Below are positions 31,376 to 41,579 of a DNA stretch of 64,000 bases, one piece after another. The translations under genes were made by a program, and so were the position numbers. The stretch's first letter is position 1. Each line of letters starts with the position of its first letter. This DNA comes from Paragorgia papillata (lineage: Eukaryota; Cnidaria; Anthozoa; Scleralcyonacea; Coralliidae), in the NCBI GenBank assembly GCA_035771165.1, contig JAWNZC010000003.1:762501-826500 (forward strand), written 5' to 3'. The notes beneath the pieces were generated by a model. That model saw nothing but the letters and a program-made list of their open reading frames with translations. It ran no database searches and was not told the DNA's origin.

Positions 31376-31633
31376 GAGAAGTACCTTTTTCAAGTAATAA
31401 TTCAGTCTTGGAACTGTACTCCAATCCACACGGTCTACACCTATAAGTCTTAACCTTCAAATGTACGGTTGTAATATGACAGCTCAGACCTGACTCCGAA
31501 ACAAAGAGCCTATGACAAGTCTCACATTCGCGGTCACCAACAACCTTGAGGTGTGTGTTATTAATGTCTATTCAGACTCGACTTGTTAGCAAAGGATTTG
31601 TGACATGTTTCACACTCGACCATTACCAGGGTA
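31376..31633 (-). pseudogene. Damaged second copy of the Polinton C2H2 gene
   Basis: Nearly the same sequence as 14060-14310: fingers around CETCHKSFANKSSLNRH (with a 3-base loss near 31563), the second finger, and CRPCGLEYSSKTELL, after which it ends abruptly at about 31376. Only two and a half fingers remain. Confidence 0.75.
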
Positions 31634-31654
31634 TACCGACAAACCCCTAGAGTA

Positions 31655-31975
31655 GTATAGCGATTGGGGGTACGGCCACGCCGGCCAAATTTGACGAAAT
31701 TTATCTCTTAACAAAACAGCCCTCAAATTGGTCACATTATTCGGGAAGTCGCGCCCCAAGGCCGTCCCAACCTTTCCGGTGACCGATCGCCTGGCATGTC
31801 CGAAAAAATAAAAGGGGGCAGGGGTATAAAAGACCGAAAACGGTCGTTTTTTTCGATTGATCTGGGGAGGCGGTATTGCGCGACTTCTCGCGTAATGTGG
31901 CCATTTGGGGGGTGATTTAAAAAAAAATAAATGTTGTTAAATTTGGCAGGTGCACCCATACCTGCTTACACTACA
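31655..31975. repeat. Palindromic duplication of Polinton promoter/end sequence
   Basis: 31660-31762 (GATTGGGGGTACGGCCACGC...GAAGTCGCGCCCC) is related to the inverse of 31875-31972 (GCGCGACTTCTCGCG...GGCAGGTGCACC). 31790-31972 is the reverse complement of 14950-15150. So two Polinton ends face each other here. Confidence 0.7.
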
Positions 31976-32334
31976 GGCATATGGAAGTTATACCTCATAT
32001 ATATAAGTGTAATTTGTAATTTACTTGCCTGTTGTCCTTATGAATCTTACACCAAATACATGAATAGTTGGATGTTGCACCACTGCGGCCGTTTACAATC
32101 AGCAAAAACTGCAATAAATTATCAAGAATATATGGAAACATATTTCATGACTTGGCAGTAATTATAAGCCAATTACAGAAAAACAAATCACTTTCAGACT
32201 TTTTTTATTCTAACCTTGTAATCCCCTCCAAGGAAGATCTCCAGGAATTTTTTTGGCCTGGTTGTATTTCCACACGACCCTCTTTAATAATATCGTTAAA
32301 GTGCCTATGTCATTGTACTAATTGAAACATTCTG
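31976..32334. other. No recognised gene
   Basis: AT-rich; no motif or repeat identified. Confidence 0.3.
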
Positions 32335-32377
32335 AGAAGATTTGTAACATATCTTCTCAGGCGAAAATTTCATCTTC

Positions 32378-33061
32378 ATGGATTTTGTCGCTGTTAAAGT
32401 TGGCGATTTTGACGTTGGCCGCGGGAACAAAAAAACTGGGGTCTAGTAGCAGAAGTGACGTAGAATGGGGAAGCGGGTTTCAGACCGAAACAGTGTTTAT
32501 ATACCAAACACGAGGTAAGCTGAATAATTTCTGTTTTTTCCCGCCGTATTACTGTTTGGATTCGTTCGAAAGTTCATCGAAATATAGTTCACAGTGTCCT
32601 CTAGCGCTACTGATCCAGATAACAGCCAGAATGACTCGGATACAAACTTTATTCCGGAATACGTCCGACGCAGACCCTGGTCTACCACTGACACCATCAC
32701 AAATGAGGATGAATGGTTTGTCTAACCGTATATCAAGACGAGCCAATTGCTGATGCAGAGTAGATCGAGAGCCGAGAGGTATAATGAGAAAAGAAGGCTC
32801 GAAGAAGATAGAATACAAAGGCTACAAACTCGCTTAGATAGACGCGCTGTAAGTGTATTTAATAGTGTAATATTTTAATGTCTATCAAATCGTTTGTTTT
32901 GCGTCGAATTGTATTTACATTATTTGTGTCATTTGTATATTGTCGATGGATTCACACTTGCTATATATTTTTCCCAACATGTGGAAATGTGGAAATTGCA
33001 GTACAAAACTGCTTGTGAATGCGAAAGAATGTCGATGTTGCAAAATAGCGTGCTGCGTAGG
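32378..33061 (+). pseudogene. P2X7-C-like gene fragment, left arm
   Basis: Short exons readable: MDFVAVKVGDFDVGRGNKK from ATG 32378; DPDNSQNDSDTNFIPEYV at about 32610; basic coil RLEEDRIQRLQTRLDRRA ending at a GTAAGT donor near 32850; and WKCGNCSTKLLVNAKECRCC near 32975-33030. The C-x2-C and E-C-x-C-C pattern is the zinc-binding start of the P2X7 C-terminal-like domain that recurs in cnidarian transposon proteins. Stops and a frameshift near 32730 interrupt it, and the domain is truncated. Confidence 0.5.
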
Positions 33062-33242
33062 CAGTGCAGGGGCGGATCTAGCGTTACTCAAATAAGTCAG
33101 ACGACGAAGGTAAAAAAAATAGCGATTGCAAAAAAATGTCCAGTTAAAAACGACGTAATAGCAGCGAGAACAATTGCGGAAAATGTAATTCGTCACCAGG
33201 ACCATTTGCGGGAAGGCGCACGGACGTTTTATACCTCCTGGT

Positions 33243-33480
33243 GGCAATGATTAGGTTTGCCGAATTTGGCAGCCATTTTGACTTATTTACCCCGTTTTAG
33301 CCACTCTGATTGGTCAAAACAAGGTAAATTCTGAGCTCTGATTGGTTTGCCGTATCTGGCAGCCATTTTGACTTATTTGACCCGATTTAGCCATTCTCAT
33401 TGGTTGAATACGGCTTGCTCCAAATCTCGACTGATTTACCTCAAATTGAGCAATCTGATTGGCTATGTAGAACCTTGACT
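33243..33480. promoter_or_regulatory. CCAAT-box-rich direct repeats
   Basis: GCAGCCATTTTGACTTATTT occurs at about 33270 and 33360, and (T)CTGATTGG/ATTGGT motifs recur about five times. This lies upstream of the ATG at 33532 and looks like an NF-Y-type promoter, inferred from motif density only. Confidence 0.45.
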
Positions 33481-33531
33481 AACTTGCCAGCCACCAAGTG
33501 TGCGATCTGTTTGCCTCGATCATGGCTTCTA

Positions 33532-33741
33532 CAAGCATATTTGATCGCGCGCGATCAGCTTTAAAAAGCAACAACAAGGTGTTATTGCGACAAATATATG
33601 CATCGATTTCATCTGAAAGCGTCATGGTTTGTCGAGTTCTCGGTAACTAAAGAAGAATATTTTCTCAAGACTGCTTTACCTAATATAAATACCTCAACAC
33701 GTGAAGCAGTGAAGGGCATTCTCTCGCTCAAAAAGTCCAAG
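33532..33741 (+). pseudogene. Small ORF downstream of the CCAAT repeats
   Basis: ATG 33532 gives MASTSIFDRARSALKSNNKV and continues to about 33610. Another frame then reads ASWFVEFSVTKEEYFLKTAL and EAVKGILSLKKSK to about 33741. One frameshift would join them. Unrecognised. Possibly a 5' exon of a transposon protein kept in a non-autonomous copy. Confidence 0.3.
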
Positions 33742-34589
33742 GCAAGTTTAATTTAAAATGTTTTCATATATTCATTATGATTGGTGTTTATGAAGCTGTC
33801 CGACGCAATAGTGCTGTATTGCTTTCAATTCTTGAGGTCATAACTGGTCTCGGAGCACGAAAATGTTTATGAATTTATCAGCTATTTATATTGTTGCGCT
33901 TTCGAAAGGCAGCTTGAGATACGTGAAATATCTGACAACACGATTCATAATTCCCGTGTTTATGGTCGTCCTACGATATAAAAGATTGCTAGATTTGTTA
34001 AATTTATTCAGGGTTTTGGTTTCAATTTCAAAATACGTCTGGCTGCGAGCATGCAAGTTAGGGTTTTCCCTGTATTTGTGTAAAATCTGTGTCCTCATTT
34101 GAACTCGGTAAACAGTCGTAATTTATAAGTTTTAGAGTAGGTAATGAGAACCACACGGGTGTTAAAGTAGCGTGATAGCAGATATAAGGAAGTAAATCGT
34201 CGACGGAGATATTTGATTTTATACTAACAAAGCGCAAATGAATATTGGCTCATTAGCCTGTGGCTATATATGTTGCGTATCAAATGACGCGAACCAAGGC
34301 TGTTAGACATGCAGTATAAAATTACATAAAGAATTATAAATAAGGTTTCAGAAACAAGAATGATGCGTATACGTAATAACGTAGCAATGTGCATCATACT
34401 TTGGGACACAAGGCGCCATTAAAAACATGTTTTAAGACTTTTAAAATTGTGCTCAAAATTGCTGTCAGAGTGCGGGAAACGCCGTTTAAGAGACCCAAAT
34501 TTTAAAAATTTCCCAGGGGGGCGCATGCCCTAAAAATGTGGACTTCAACAAATTTAACTAAGGTATAAATATTCCTAGATCCGCCCCTG
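33742..34589. other. Interior of the hAT-like MITE, nothing recognised
   Basis: AT-rich sequence without coding signal on either strand. Confidence 0.35.
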
Positions 34590-34784
34590 CAGTGTTGAAA
34601 CAACAATCGAAATATAGTAAGGTTAGATATACTGCCGAAACAGAGAACGTAGGAGTCTAACGGACAAACTTTCAGAGAGAAACGTGAAGAAGGGCCTTCG
34701 CTCGAAACGTTAGATTCCAATACGTTCTCTGTTTCGGCAGTATATCTAACCTTACTATATTTTCAATACTGCCTACGCAGCACG

Positions 34785-35516
34785 CTACTTTTGTTCACTG
34801 TTTATAACCGCTTCAACACAAGCTTCGATCTCCATGCAACCAATGCAACATTGACACTCTTTCGCATTCACAAGCAGTTTTGTACTGCAATTTCCACATT
34901 TCCACATGTTGGGAAAAATGTAGCGAGTATGAACCCGTGAATCCATCGACAATATACAAATTACACAAATAATGTAAATAAATACAATTCGACGCAAAAC
35001 ATAAACGATTTGATAGACATTAAAATATTACACTAAATAATACACTTACCAACTGTCTACCTCAGCGCGTCTATCTAAGCGAGTTTGTAGCCTTTGTATT
35101 CTATCTTCTTCGGGTCTTCTTTGCTCATTATACCTCTCGATCTACTCTGCATCAGCAATTGGCCATGGCTTGTCCTCATTTGTGATCGTGTCTGTGGTCG
35201 ACATGTTTGCGTTGTCTTCTACCTCCAGGACGTATCCCAGAATAAAGTTTGTATCCGAGTCATTCTGGCTGTTATCTGGATCAGTAGCGCTAGAGGACAC
35301 TGTGAACTATATTTCGATGAACTTTCGAACGAATCCAAACAGTAATACGGCCGAAAAAAACAGAAATTATTCAGCTTGCCTCGTATTTGCTATATAAACA
35401 CTGTTTCGGTCTGAAACCCGCTTCCCCATTCTACGTCACTTCCGCTACTAGACCCCAGTTTTTTTGTTCCCGCGGCTAACGTCAAAATCGCCAACTTTAA
35501 CAGCGAAAAAGTCCAT
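34785..35516 (-). pseudogene. P2X7-C-like gene fragment, right arm
   Basis: Minus-strand counterpart of the left-arm gene: MDFFAVKVGDFDVSRGNKK from 35516, the acidic DPDNSQNDSDTNF segment, the coil EEDRIQRLQTRLDRRA, then WKCGNCSTKLLVNAKECQCC and MEIEACVEAVINSEQK to a stop at 34785. It keeps the E-I-E-A-C stretch that the left arm lost. Zinc-binding P2X7-C-like domains occur in transposon proteins as well as receptors. Here the rest of the protein is absent. Confidence 0.5.
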
Positions 35517-35550
35517 GAAGATGAAATTTTCGCCTGAGAAAATATATTAC

Positions 35551-35874
35551 AATAAATTAAGATATAATGCAATAAATTGTTAAAAACATCATTTATAGAC
35601 GAAAAGTATAAATAAATCAAACCATGTATTGAATAAAATCAGGTACATGCACATATACATGTAGTACCAAAAATATGTCCCCTTCAGGAATTTTTCCTAC
35701 CTCGGCTTGAGAGAATGTCATATTTTTTCTCAAGTATGGCGAAATTAAACTGAACAAACCCAGTCAACCTTGTCATTCTTGCACCATCACCGCTAATTTT
35801 GACTTTTACACGCTGATTAATGTTGAGGTATCCTGATTTCTTCTGAAACAAAGACACCAGTTAAATTATGGAAT
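35551..35874. other. No recognised gene
   Basis: AT-rich spacer; nothing identified. Confidence 0.3.
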
Positions 35875-36691
35875 TTAGAAAAGCTCTTTCATTTCAAACC
35901 ACCCTCCTTTCAAATAGATACCTGTTACATATGTCCTAAAACTAGTTCTGGAACATACCAATGACTTCAACTTATTTGCCAGTTTCTCTTTGAATGACAC
36001 TTGGGCTCCGGGACAACTGCCTGGAATGGGAGAGATCACACAACCGCTGTCAATCTTGTGCCAACATTCCTTAACCAGGTAGGATCTTGGTAGATCTTCA
36101 AATATGATAGCCATTTCATGCACAAACTTGTCACTCACTCCAAACTTACCTACCAAATATAGAAGGCTTTCCACTTTGGCCTTTTCATCATTGGTCAATT
36201 GTTCATAGTGCTTGGTCGCTGGTACTGAAGATACTTGTGTCGTGGCCTGGATATTGGTGGGTTGTGAGTCTTGTTTTAATGATATATTGTACCTGTTGGC
36301 ATGGTCATCTGTCACATGCAGTGAGTCGAGATGAAAACCAAAGGCCTCAGAGAACCACAAGGCTTTCTGTGCTTTTGATGAGAATTCACTTATTCTTCTT
36401 TTCTTTTGTCTACCGGACACAGTTTCCAGAGATGTTAATCTCCGTGATACTCCCTCTCTCCAGCTGCTTAATTTGGGTTTCCATTCTTTTGTTTCCTTCT
36501 TACTCTATGTCAATTTCTCTCTGCATCTCCTCCAACATTTCTTCAAAACGTATTTGTGTTGATTCTTTCAAGTTATCATACTCCGTTTTGCAATTCTCTA
36601 CTTCGTTCTTTAACTCACAATTAACTTCTTCTAAAGCAGTTTTGTTGTTTTCCAAACAGTTTATCTTGCCCTGCCATTGTTCAGCAGTCAC
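35875..36691 (-). pseudogene. Coiled-coil plus ALWF-SFG-type repeat protein fragment
   Basis: First part 36691-36500: a long coiled coil (WQGKINCLENNKTALEEVNC). Then a break, and 36420-35875: RRISEFSSKAQKALWFSEAF with FGFHLDSLHV, LTNDEKAKVESLLYLVGKFG, LPRSYLVKECWHKIDSGCVI and a GAQVSFKEKLANKL tail. From memory this order (AL-WF-x-x-SFGL, then DLPRSYL-x-K, then PTPG-x-x-GAQ) is a recurrent, uncharacterised cnidarian repeat protein, probably transposon-borne. The two blocks are out of frame. It sits beside the P2X7-C-like fragments on the same strand as the right arm and may have belonged to the same element. Confidence 0.45.
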
Positions 36692-36719
36692 AATATCACT
36701 GTTTCAGATGGCTAATTTT

Positions 36720-36965
36720 CTCCAATGTTGTTAAGTGTCCCTTTGCTATTTACTACCACCTCTGTTTAATTTCTTTAGTTGGGCTTTGCAGTAGTATATA
36801 GTATATATATTTTTTTTTTATGTATTGGAGTCTGGCACGAGCTCTTAAAAGTTTCCCTTTGCTGTTTACTACCACGTGTTTAATATTTATTTAGTTAGGC
36901 TTTGCACTAGTATATTATTATTTTTTTATGTGTTGGAGACTGGCACGAGCTCTAAACCAGTCACA
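36720..36965. repeat. About 120-bp tandem duplication
   Basis: CCCTTTGCT(A/G)TTTACTACCAC...TGGCACGAGCTCT occurs twice in tandem with differences in a T-rich middle. Confidence 0.7.
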
Positions 36966-37237
36966 TCATTTCATTTTAATTGGTTACCCAATCACAGAAT
37001 GTTTTTTTCCATTTCGGGGGGTGATCAAAAACCAGTTGGGTTTCCGTTCATAGAAAAAAAAGTTTGGTTGACGTCATTACCAACAGGAAATGAAAGCGTA
37101 AGTGACGGTATCAGTGTCTCTTAGTGCATCCGTTTTGGATATATAAAAGTGATATCACTTATCGTTTTACCTTGTTGTTGACGACGTGAAAAAATGGTTC
37201 AGAATAATAATTTTTTTTCAAAATAAAAATAAAATTA

Positions 37238-37447
37238 TTTCTTTGCGCAATGCTTTGTTTGTGTTGAGCGGAGGTCCTTCTAGCGTGAAGCCATGACATT
37301 GAATGAGTGTTTTTGTCTGACGTCATGAATTATATGATGTTGTGGGGGGAAAAATAATCCGTGTATTTTTTGCAGATTATTATTACGGAATTGTATAATT
37401 ATTTTTTTGGGGGTAAAGTGTTGAAGGATGTATATAAGACACGGTTT
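37238..37447 (+). promoter_or_regulatory. CRE/TATA promoter module, copy 1
   Basis: Contains TGACGTCA (37319-37326), a GGATTATTATTACGGAATTG-like stretch and TATATAAGACAC at its end, followed by the gene at 37518. The same about 205-bp block occurs at 39655-39862 and inverted at 40628-40832 without the gene. Confidence 0.65.
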
Positions 37448-37517
37448 CTTTTCACTCATAATATAACACATTTGCACGTTGTATTGAGTCATCATAGTGT
37501 ATAAGCAATTTGTAAAC

Positions 37518-37784
37518 ATGAATAGAGATCAAGCAAAGTTTATTGTATAAGCACGAATACCGTTTATGTTGGATAGATGGCCTGGTACGCGTTTTAAAGT
37601 GCTAGACGTAAAAAAAGTTGATGGTAACCATATGTATGACATAAGAGATGATGATCAAAAGATTATTTTTGAAGCAGTGAATACTGAAGGAATTTACCCA
37701 AGCCCTGCGGATAAATATTTTTATATGTTATATCAGGGCGAGTATGACTATACTTTGGAAATAGGAAAATATTGTTCGTTCTAG
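37518..37784 (+). pseudogene. Small unknown gene, paralogue 1 (nonsense codon)
   Basis: ATG 37518 reads MNRDQAKFIV then TAA; the same frame continues ARIPFMLDRWPGTRFKVLDV, IIFEAVNTEGIYPSP and YFYMLYQGEYDY to a stop at 37784. It aligns with the intact paralogue 216 bp downstream. A restart at the Met at 37566 could give 72 aa. Family unknown. Confidence 0.55.
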
Positions 37785-37814
37785 TACACCATTACCATGT
37801 TGATGAGCGTGTTT

Positions 37815-37960
37815 TTACCTGTGAATTATATGATGTTATTGTGGAGAAAAGTAAGCCGTGTGTTTTTGTTTGTTTGCGTGCGGATTATTATTGGCAAAAA
37901 AATTTTTTTGGGTAAAGTGTGGAAAGATAACGAAGTATATATAAATAAGACACTTCATGT
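37815..37960 (+). promoter_or_regulatory. Diverged promoter module of paralogue 2
   Basis: Related to the 37238-37447 module (GAATTATATGATGTTATTGT, GGATTATTATTGGCAAAAA, GGGTAAAGTG) and ends in TATATAAATAAGACAC, 50 bases before ATG 38000. Confidence 0.55.
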
Positions 37961-37999
37961 GTAGTTGCATTGAGTAACATTATAAAACCAACTGTAAAT

Positions 38000-38251
38000 A
38001 TGAGTAGAGATCAAGCTAGCTTTATTGCATACGAGGCAATTCAGACACTGTTGAATAGATGCCCTGGTACACGTTTTAAGGTGATAGATGTGGTGAAATC
38101 TGCTGGCCTGTCTAAGTCAACACCCGTTCAAAGGATTTATTATCAAGCTGAGAATACGGTTGGTGTTTACCCAAGTCTTGAGGCTAAATATTTTTATACG
38201 TTATACATGGGTGGTTATGATTACGCTGATGCAATAGGTCATGTGTGTTGA
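38000..38251 (+). CDS. Small unknown gene, paralogue 2
   Basis: 83 aa from ATG 38000: MSRDQASFIAYEAIQTLLNR, CPGTRFKVIDVVKSAGLS, QAENTVGVYPSLEAKYFYTL, YDYADAIGHVC. Conserved with paralogue 1 in PGTRFKVxDV, (G/T)VYPSxxxKYFYxLYxGxYDY. Two aromatic-rich C-terminal motifs suggest a compact beta fold. No family recognised. The compact TATA promoter and tandem duplication look virus-like, and the M-(N/S)-(R/K)-DQ start resembles that of the polymerase at 47929, which may be chance. Confidence 0.55.
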   Translation: MSRDQASFIAYEAIQTLLNRCPGTRFKVIDVVKSAGLSKSTPVQRIYYQAENTVGVYPSLEAKYFYTLYMGGYDYADAIGHVC

Positions 38252-38548
38252 AGAGAGAGAGACGAATCAGAAAAAATACCATATGTACCAAGTATTTGCG
38301 AAGGAATTTTTGAGACAGTATTAACTGTACGTTTTTAAATTTTTTTATAATTTGTACCGATCATATTTTCAAACATTTTTGTTCCTTTTACAACCTCCGA
38401 GAGGATTTTATTTGCGACGTTTGCCGTTAGTTTTCTACCTTTTCTTTCCTCGTTGTCTTGGTATACCCCGGAAATAACCACCACGTTGTGTTCTTGCCAT
38501 AATTCACTCTTGAATTAAACTAAAAAAATTTATTGTTTTATACATATA
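38252..38548. other. No recognised gene
   Basis: AT-rich flank of the small gene pair. Confidence 0.3.
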
Positions 38549-38550
38549 TA

Positions 38551-39193
38551 CCGGGTGGCGCAAAAAAAACGTACCCCTGTTTGATTCAGTATAACTTAAA
38601 AACTAGAAAAGCTATTACACTATAACAACTTTCTTTGCATTCAAATAATGGCCTAACTTAAATTTTGATGTACAACTTTTGCATTTTCATGCAATATTGA
38701 CCGATATATTGTTTAAAATTGAGTAAACATTTTTGGAAGTGTAAAAATTTGCTAAAAACGGCCTATCAAATATTAATACAGCAATAACTTGTGTTAAAGC
38801 CGTAATATTGGTACGTACAGTTTGTTAAAACTTGATAACTAATTTATTGTAGTTAAAGGAAAGAAAGTACATCATAAGTCTTTTACAGATACACATCCTC
38901 AACTTGAAGTTCACTTCATTGAAATTCCCAATACTTATACTTATGATAAAATAGTAATGGTTTTCGAATTAGTTTAATACCCCTTTTTTCGTCGTTTTTA
39001 AACAAATGTTTAAAAGTTCATGCAAATTCAAACGTTTGTATCTCGGTCAATATTGCATGAAAATGCAAAATTTGTATATCAAAATTTAAGTTAGCCATTA
39101 TTGAATGCAAAGAAAGTTGTTATAGTGTAATAGCTTTTCTAGTTTTTACGTTATACTGAATCACACAGGGGTACTTTTTTTTGCGCCACCCGG
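38551..39193. mobile_element. Mariner-type MITE, long TIRs, TA target
   Basis: Ends CCGGGTGGCGCAAAAAAAAC and its inverse, arms alike for about 170 bases, TA on both sides (38549-38550, 39194-39195). No transposase. Confidence 0.85.
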
Positions 39194-39239
39194 TATATAT
39201 ATATATATATATATATGTAATATTTATAAACCGCGCAGG

Positions 39240-39292
39240 AGGGCTTTATCGGATATAAAACACGAGGCGATAGCCGAGTGTTTTAGAGCCGA
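39240..39292. repeat. Short hairpin
   Basis: GGGCTTTATCGG pairs with CCGATAAAGCCC, and AAAACAC with GTGTTTT inside; an apical GCGATAGCC completes a nearly continuous stem. Confidence 0.8.
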
Positions 39293-39578
39293 TAAAGCCC
39301 GTACTGCAAGGTTTTTAAATGGCTTCTAAAAATAATCACTTCATACGTTCATTGGCGTAGTAATTTTGAAAATTAAGCTTATCTCAGCCGTTAAAAACCA
39401 GCGAGAAACTTAGAGCGAGTCTATATCACATATATAGATCCGATACGCTCATGATTTTTCTTTGTGTTTTCCTCATGAATTATTAATGAATTTTAGAAAT
39501 ATATATATAAATTCATTCAGATTGTTCCAAGCTACACTGATGAGCTGTTGTGCAGCGAAACACCGTGTCAGTAGATTG

Positions 39579-39619
<41 letters not shown>

Positions 39620-39654
39620 TATATATATTATATATATTATATATATATATTATA

Positions 39655-39862
39655 TTATTTCTTTGCGCAATGCTTTGTTTGTGTTGAGCGGAGGTCCTTC
39701 TAGCGTGAAGCCATGTCACATTGAATGAGTGTTTTTGTCTGACGTCATGAATTATACGATGTTGTGGGGGATAAAATAATCCGTGTATTTTTTGCGGATT
39801 ATTATTACGGAATTGTATAATTATTTTTTTGGGGGTAAAGTGTTGAAGGATGTATATAATAT
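39655..39862 (+). repeat. CRE/TATA module, copy 2
   Basis: Nearly identical to 37238-37440, including TGACGTCA, ending in GTATATA then AT microsatellite instead of a gene. Confidence 0.9.
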
Positions 39863-39866
39863 ATAT

Positions 39867-39898
<32 letters not shown>

Positions 39899-39905
39899 AT
39901 ATATA

Positions 39906-40323
39906 TATAGTTAAAGTTCAAAGACTCAACAGGTTTGATTAGACATTTTATTACTATTTAGTTTGGTGCCACAAATATTGTGTGGTACTCTTCAGATAAA
40001 ATGGTCTAATGACTAAGATGTAGTTACAGAGATGATTATATAAGTGTCTAGATAGGGATTATTTGGAAATTCTTAACGTTCATTCGTTAGTTTGAATATT
40101 CAAAGGTTTTAAACGGTTAAAACCTTTGAATATTCAAACTAACGAATGAACGTTAAGAATTTCCAAATAATCCCTATCTAGACACTTATATAATCATCTC
40201 TGTAACTACATCTTAGTCATTAGACCATTTTATCTGAAGAGTACCACACAATATTTGTGGCACCAAACTAAATAGTAATAAAATGTCTAATCAAACCTGT
40301 TGAGTCTTTGAACTTTAACTATA
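39906..40323. repeat. 418-bp near-perfect palindrome
   Basis: Arms of 207 bases with a 4-base loop ACGG at 40113-40116. I found no mismatch on reading it through. Recent origin or active maintenance is implied, since such palindromes are unstable. Confidence 0.92.
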
Positions 40324-40382
40324 ATATGCTCTGGATTCCCATCGAGCACTCTGCCAAAAGTTTTTACAACATCTTCTACAGT

Positions 40383-40627
<245 letters not shown>

Positions 40628-40630
<3 letters not shown>

Positions 40631-40832
40631 ATACATCCTTCAACACTTTACCCCCAAAAAAATAATTATACAATTCCGTAATAATAATCCGCAAAAAATA
40701 CACGGATTATTTTATCCCCCACAACATCGTATAATTCATGACGTCAGACAAAAACACTCATTCAATGTGACATGGCTTCACGCTAGAAGGACCTCCGCTC
40801 AACACAAACAAAGCATTGCGCAAAGAAATAAT
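40628..40832 (-). repeat. CRE/TATA module, copy 3 (inverted)
   Basis: Reverse complement of 39655-39862, forming an intermediate arm of the nested inverted structure. Confidence 0.9.
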
Positions 40833-40901
40833 ATAATATAATATATATGAAATTGATGAGCTGTTGTACAGCGAAACACCGTGTCTGTAGATTGAACTAT
40901 A

Positions 40902-41237
40902 CAGGGTGAATCAAAAAAAACTGATGCCTTTCATATTCAAATTAGCCGCATAGCGGCTGTAATTTGACAGAAGTTCCCTAAATATCTCATGGGTATACGA
41001 AGCATATCAAATAAGTGAACCCTAAATATCTCATGGGTATACGAAGCATATCAAATAAGGTTCACTTATTTGATATTCACTTATTTGATATGCTTCGTAT
41101 ACCCATGAGATATTTAGGGTTCACTTATTTGATATGCTTCGTATACCCATGAGATATTTAGGGAACTTCTGTCAAATTACAGCCGCTATGCGGCTAATTT
41201 TAATATGAAAGGCATCAGTTTTTTTTTATTCACCCTG
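40902..41237. mobile_element. Foldback mariner-type MITE, CAGGGTG ends
   Basis: CAGGGTGAATCAAAAAAAAC at the left and the inverse of CAGGGTGAATAAAAAAAAAC at the right, TA on both sides. Arms AGCCGCATAGCGGCT and GGGTATACGAAGCATATCAA repeat several times inside, so nearly the whole element is self-complementary. Confidence 0.8.
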
Positions 41238-41410
41238 TATATATATAGTTCAATCTACAGACACGGTGTTTCGCTGTACAACAGCTCATCAGTGTAGCTT
41301 GGAACAATCTGAATGAATTTATATATATATTTCTAAAATTCATTAATAATTCATGAGGAAAACACAAAGAAAAATCATGAGCGTATCGGATATGGCTGGT
41401 TTCTCGCTGG

Positions 41411-41411
<1 letters not shown>

Positions 41412-41493
<82 letters not shown>

Positions 41494-41516
41494 TATATAT
41501 ATATATATATATATAT

Positions 41517-41563
<47 letters not shown>

Positions 41564-41577
41564 GTATATATAATGCT
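41412..41577. repeat. AT dinucleotide microsatellite with GG interruptions
   Basis: TA repeat broken by TATAGGTATA at three places. The open frame across it is repeat-derived. Confidence 0.97.
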
Positions 41578-41579
41578 AT

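Larger units (their letters stand above)
33067..34589. mobile_element. 1.5 kb hAT-like MITE (CAGGGGCGGATCTAG ends)
   Basis: CAGGGGCGGATCTAG at the left and its inverse CTAGATCCGCCCCTG at the right. CAGTG flanks both sides (33062-33066, 34590-34594), shorter than the 8 bp usual for hAT, so the class is tentative. The right arm of the inverted repeat provides the empty site. Contents: CCAAT-rich repeats and a small ORF, no transposase. Confidence 0.65.
32335..35550. repeat. Head-to-head inverted repeat, about 0.8 kb arms
   Basis: Left arm 32335-33066 plus 34590-34662; right arm about 34668-35550 in reverse. The arms meet near 34665 in TATAGTAAGGTTAGATATAC sequence and its inverse. They differ by substitutions and a 56-base deletion in the left arm. 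The left arm is broken by the element at 33067-34589. Confidence 0.85.
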
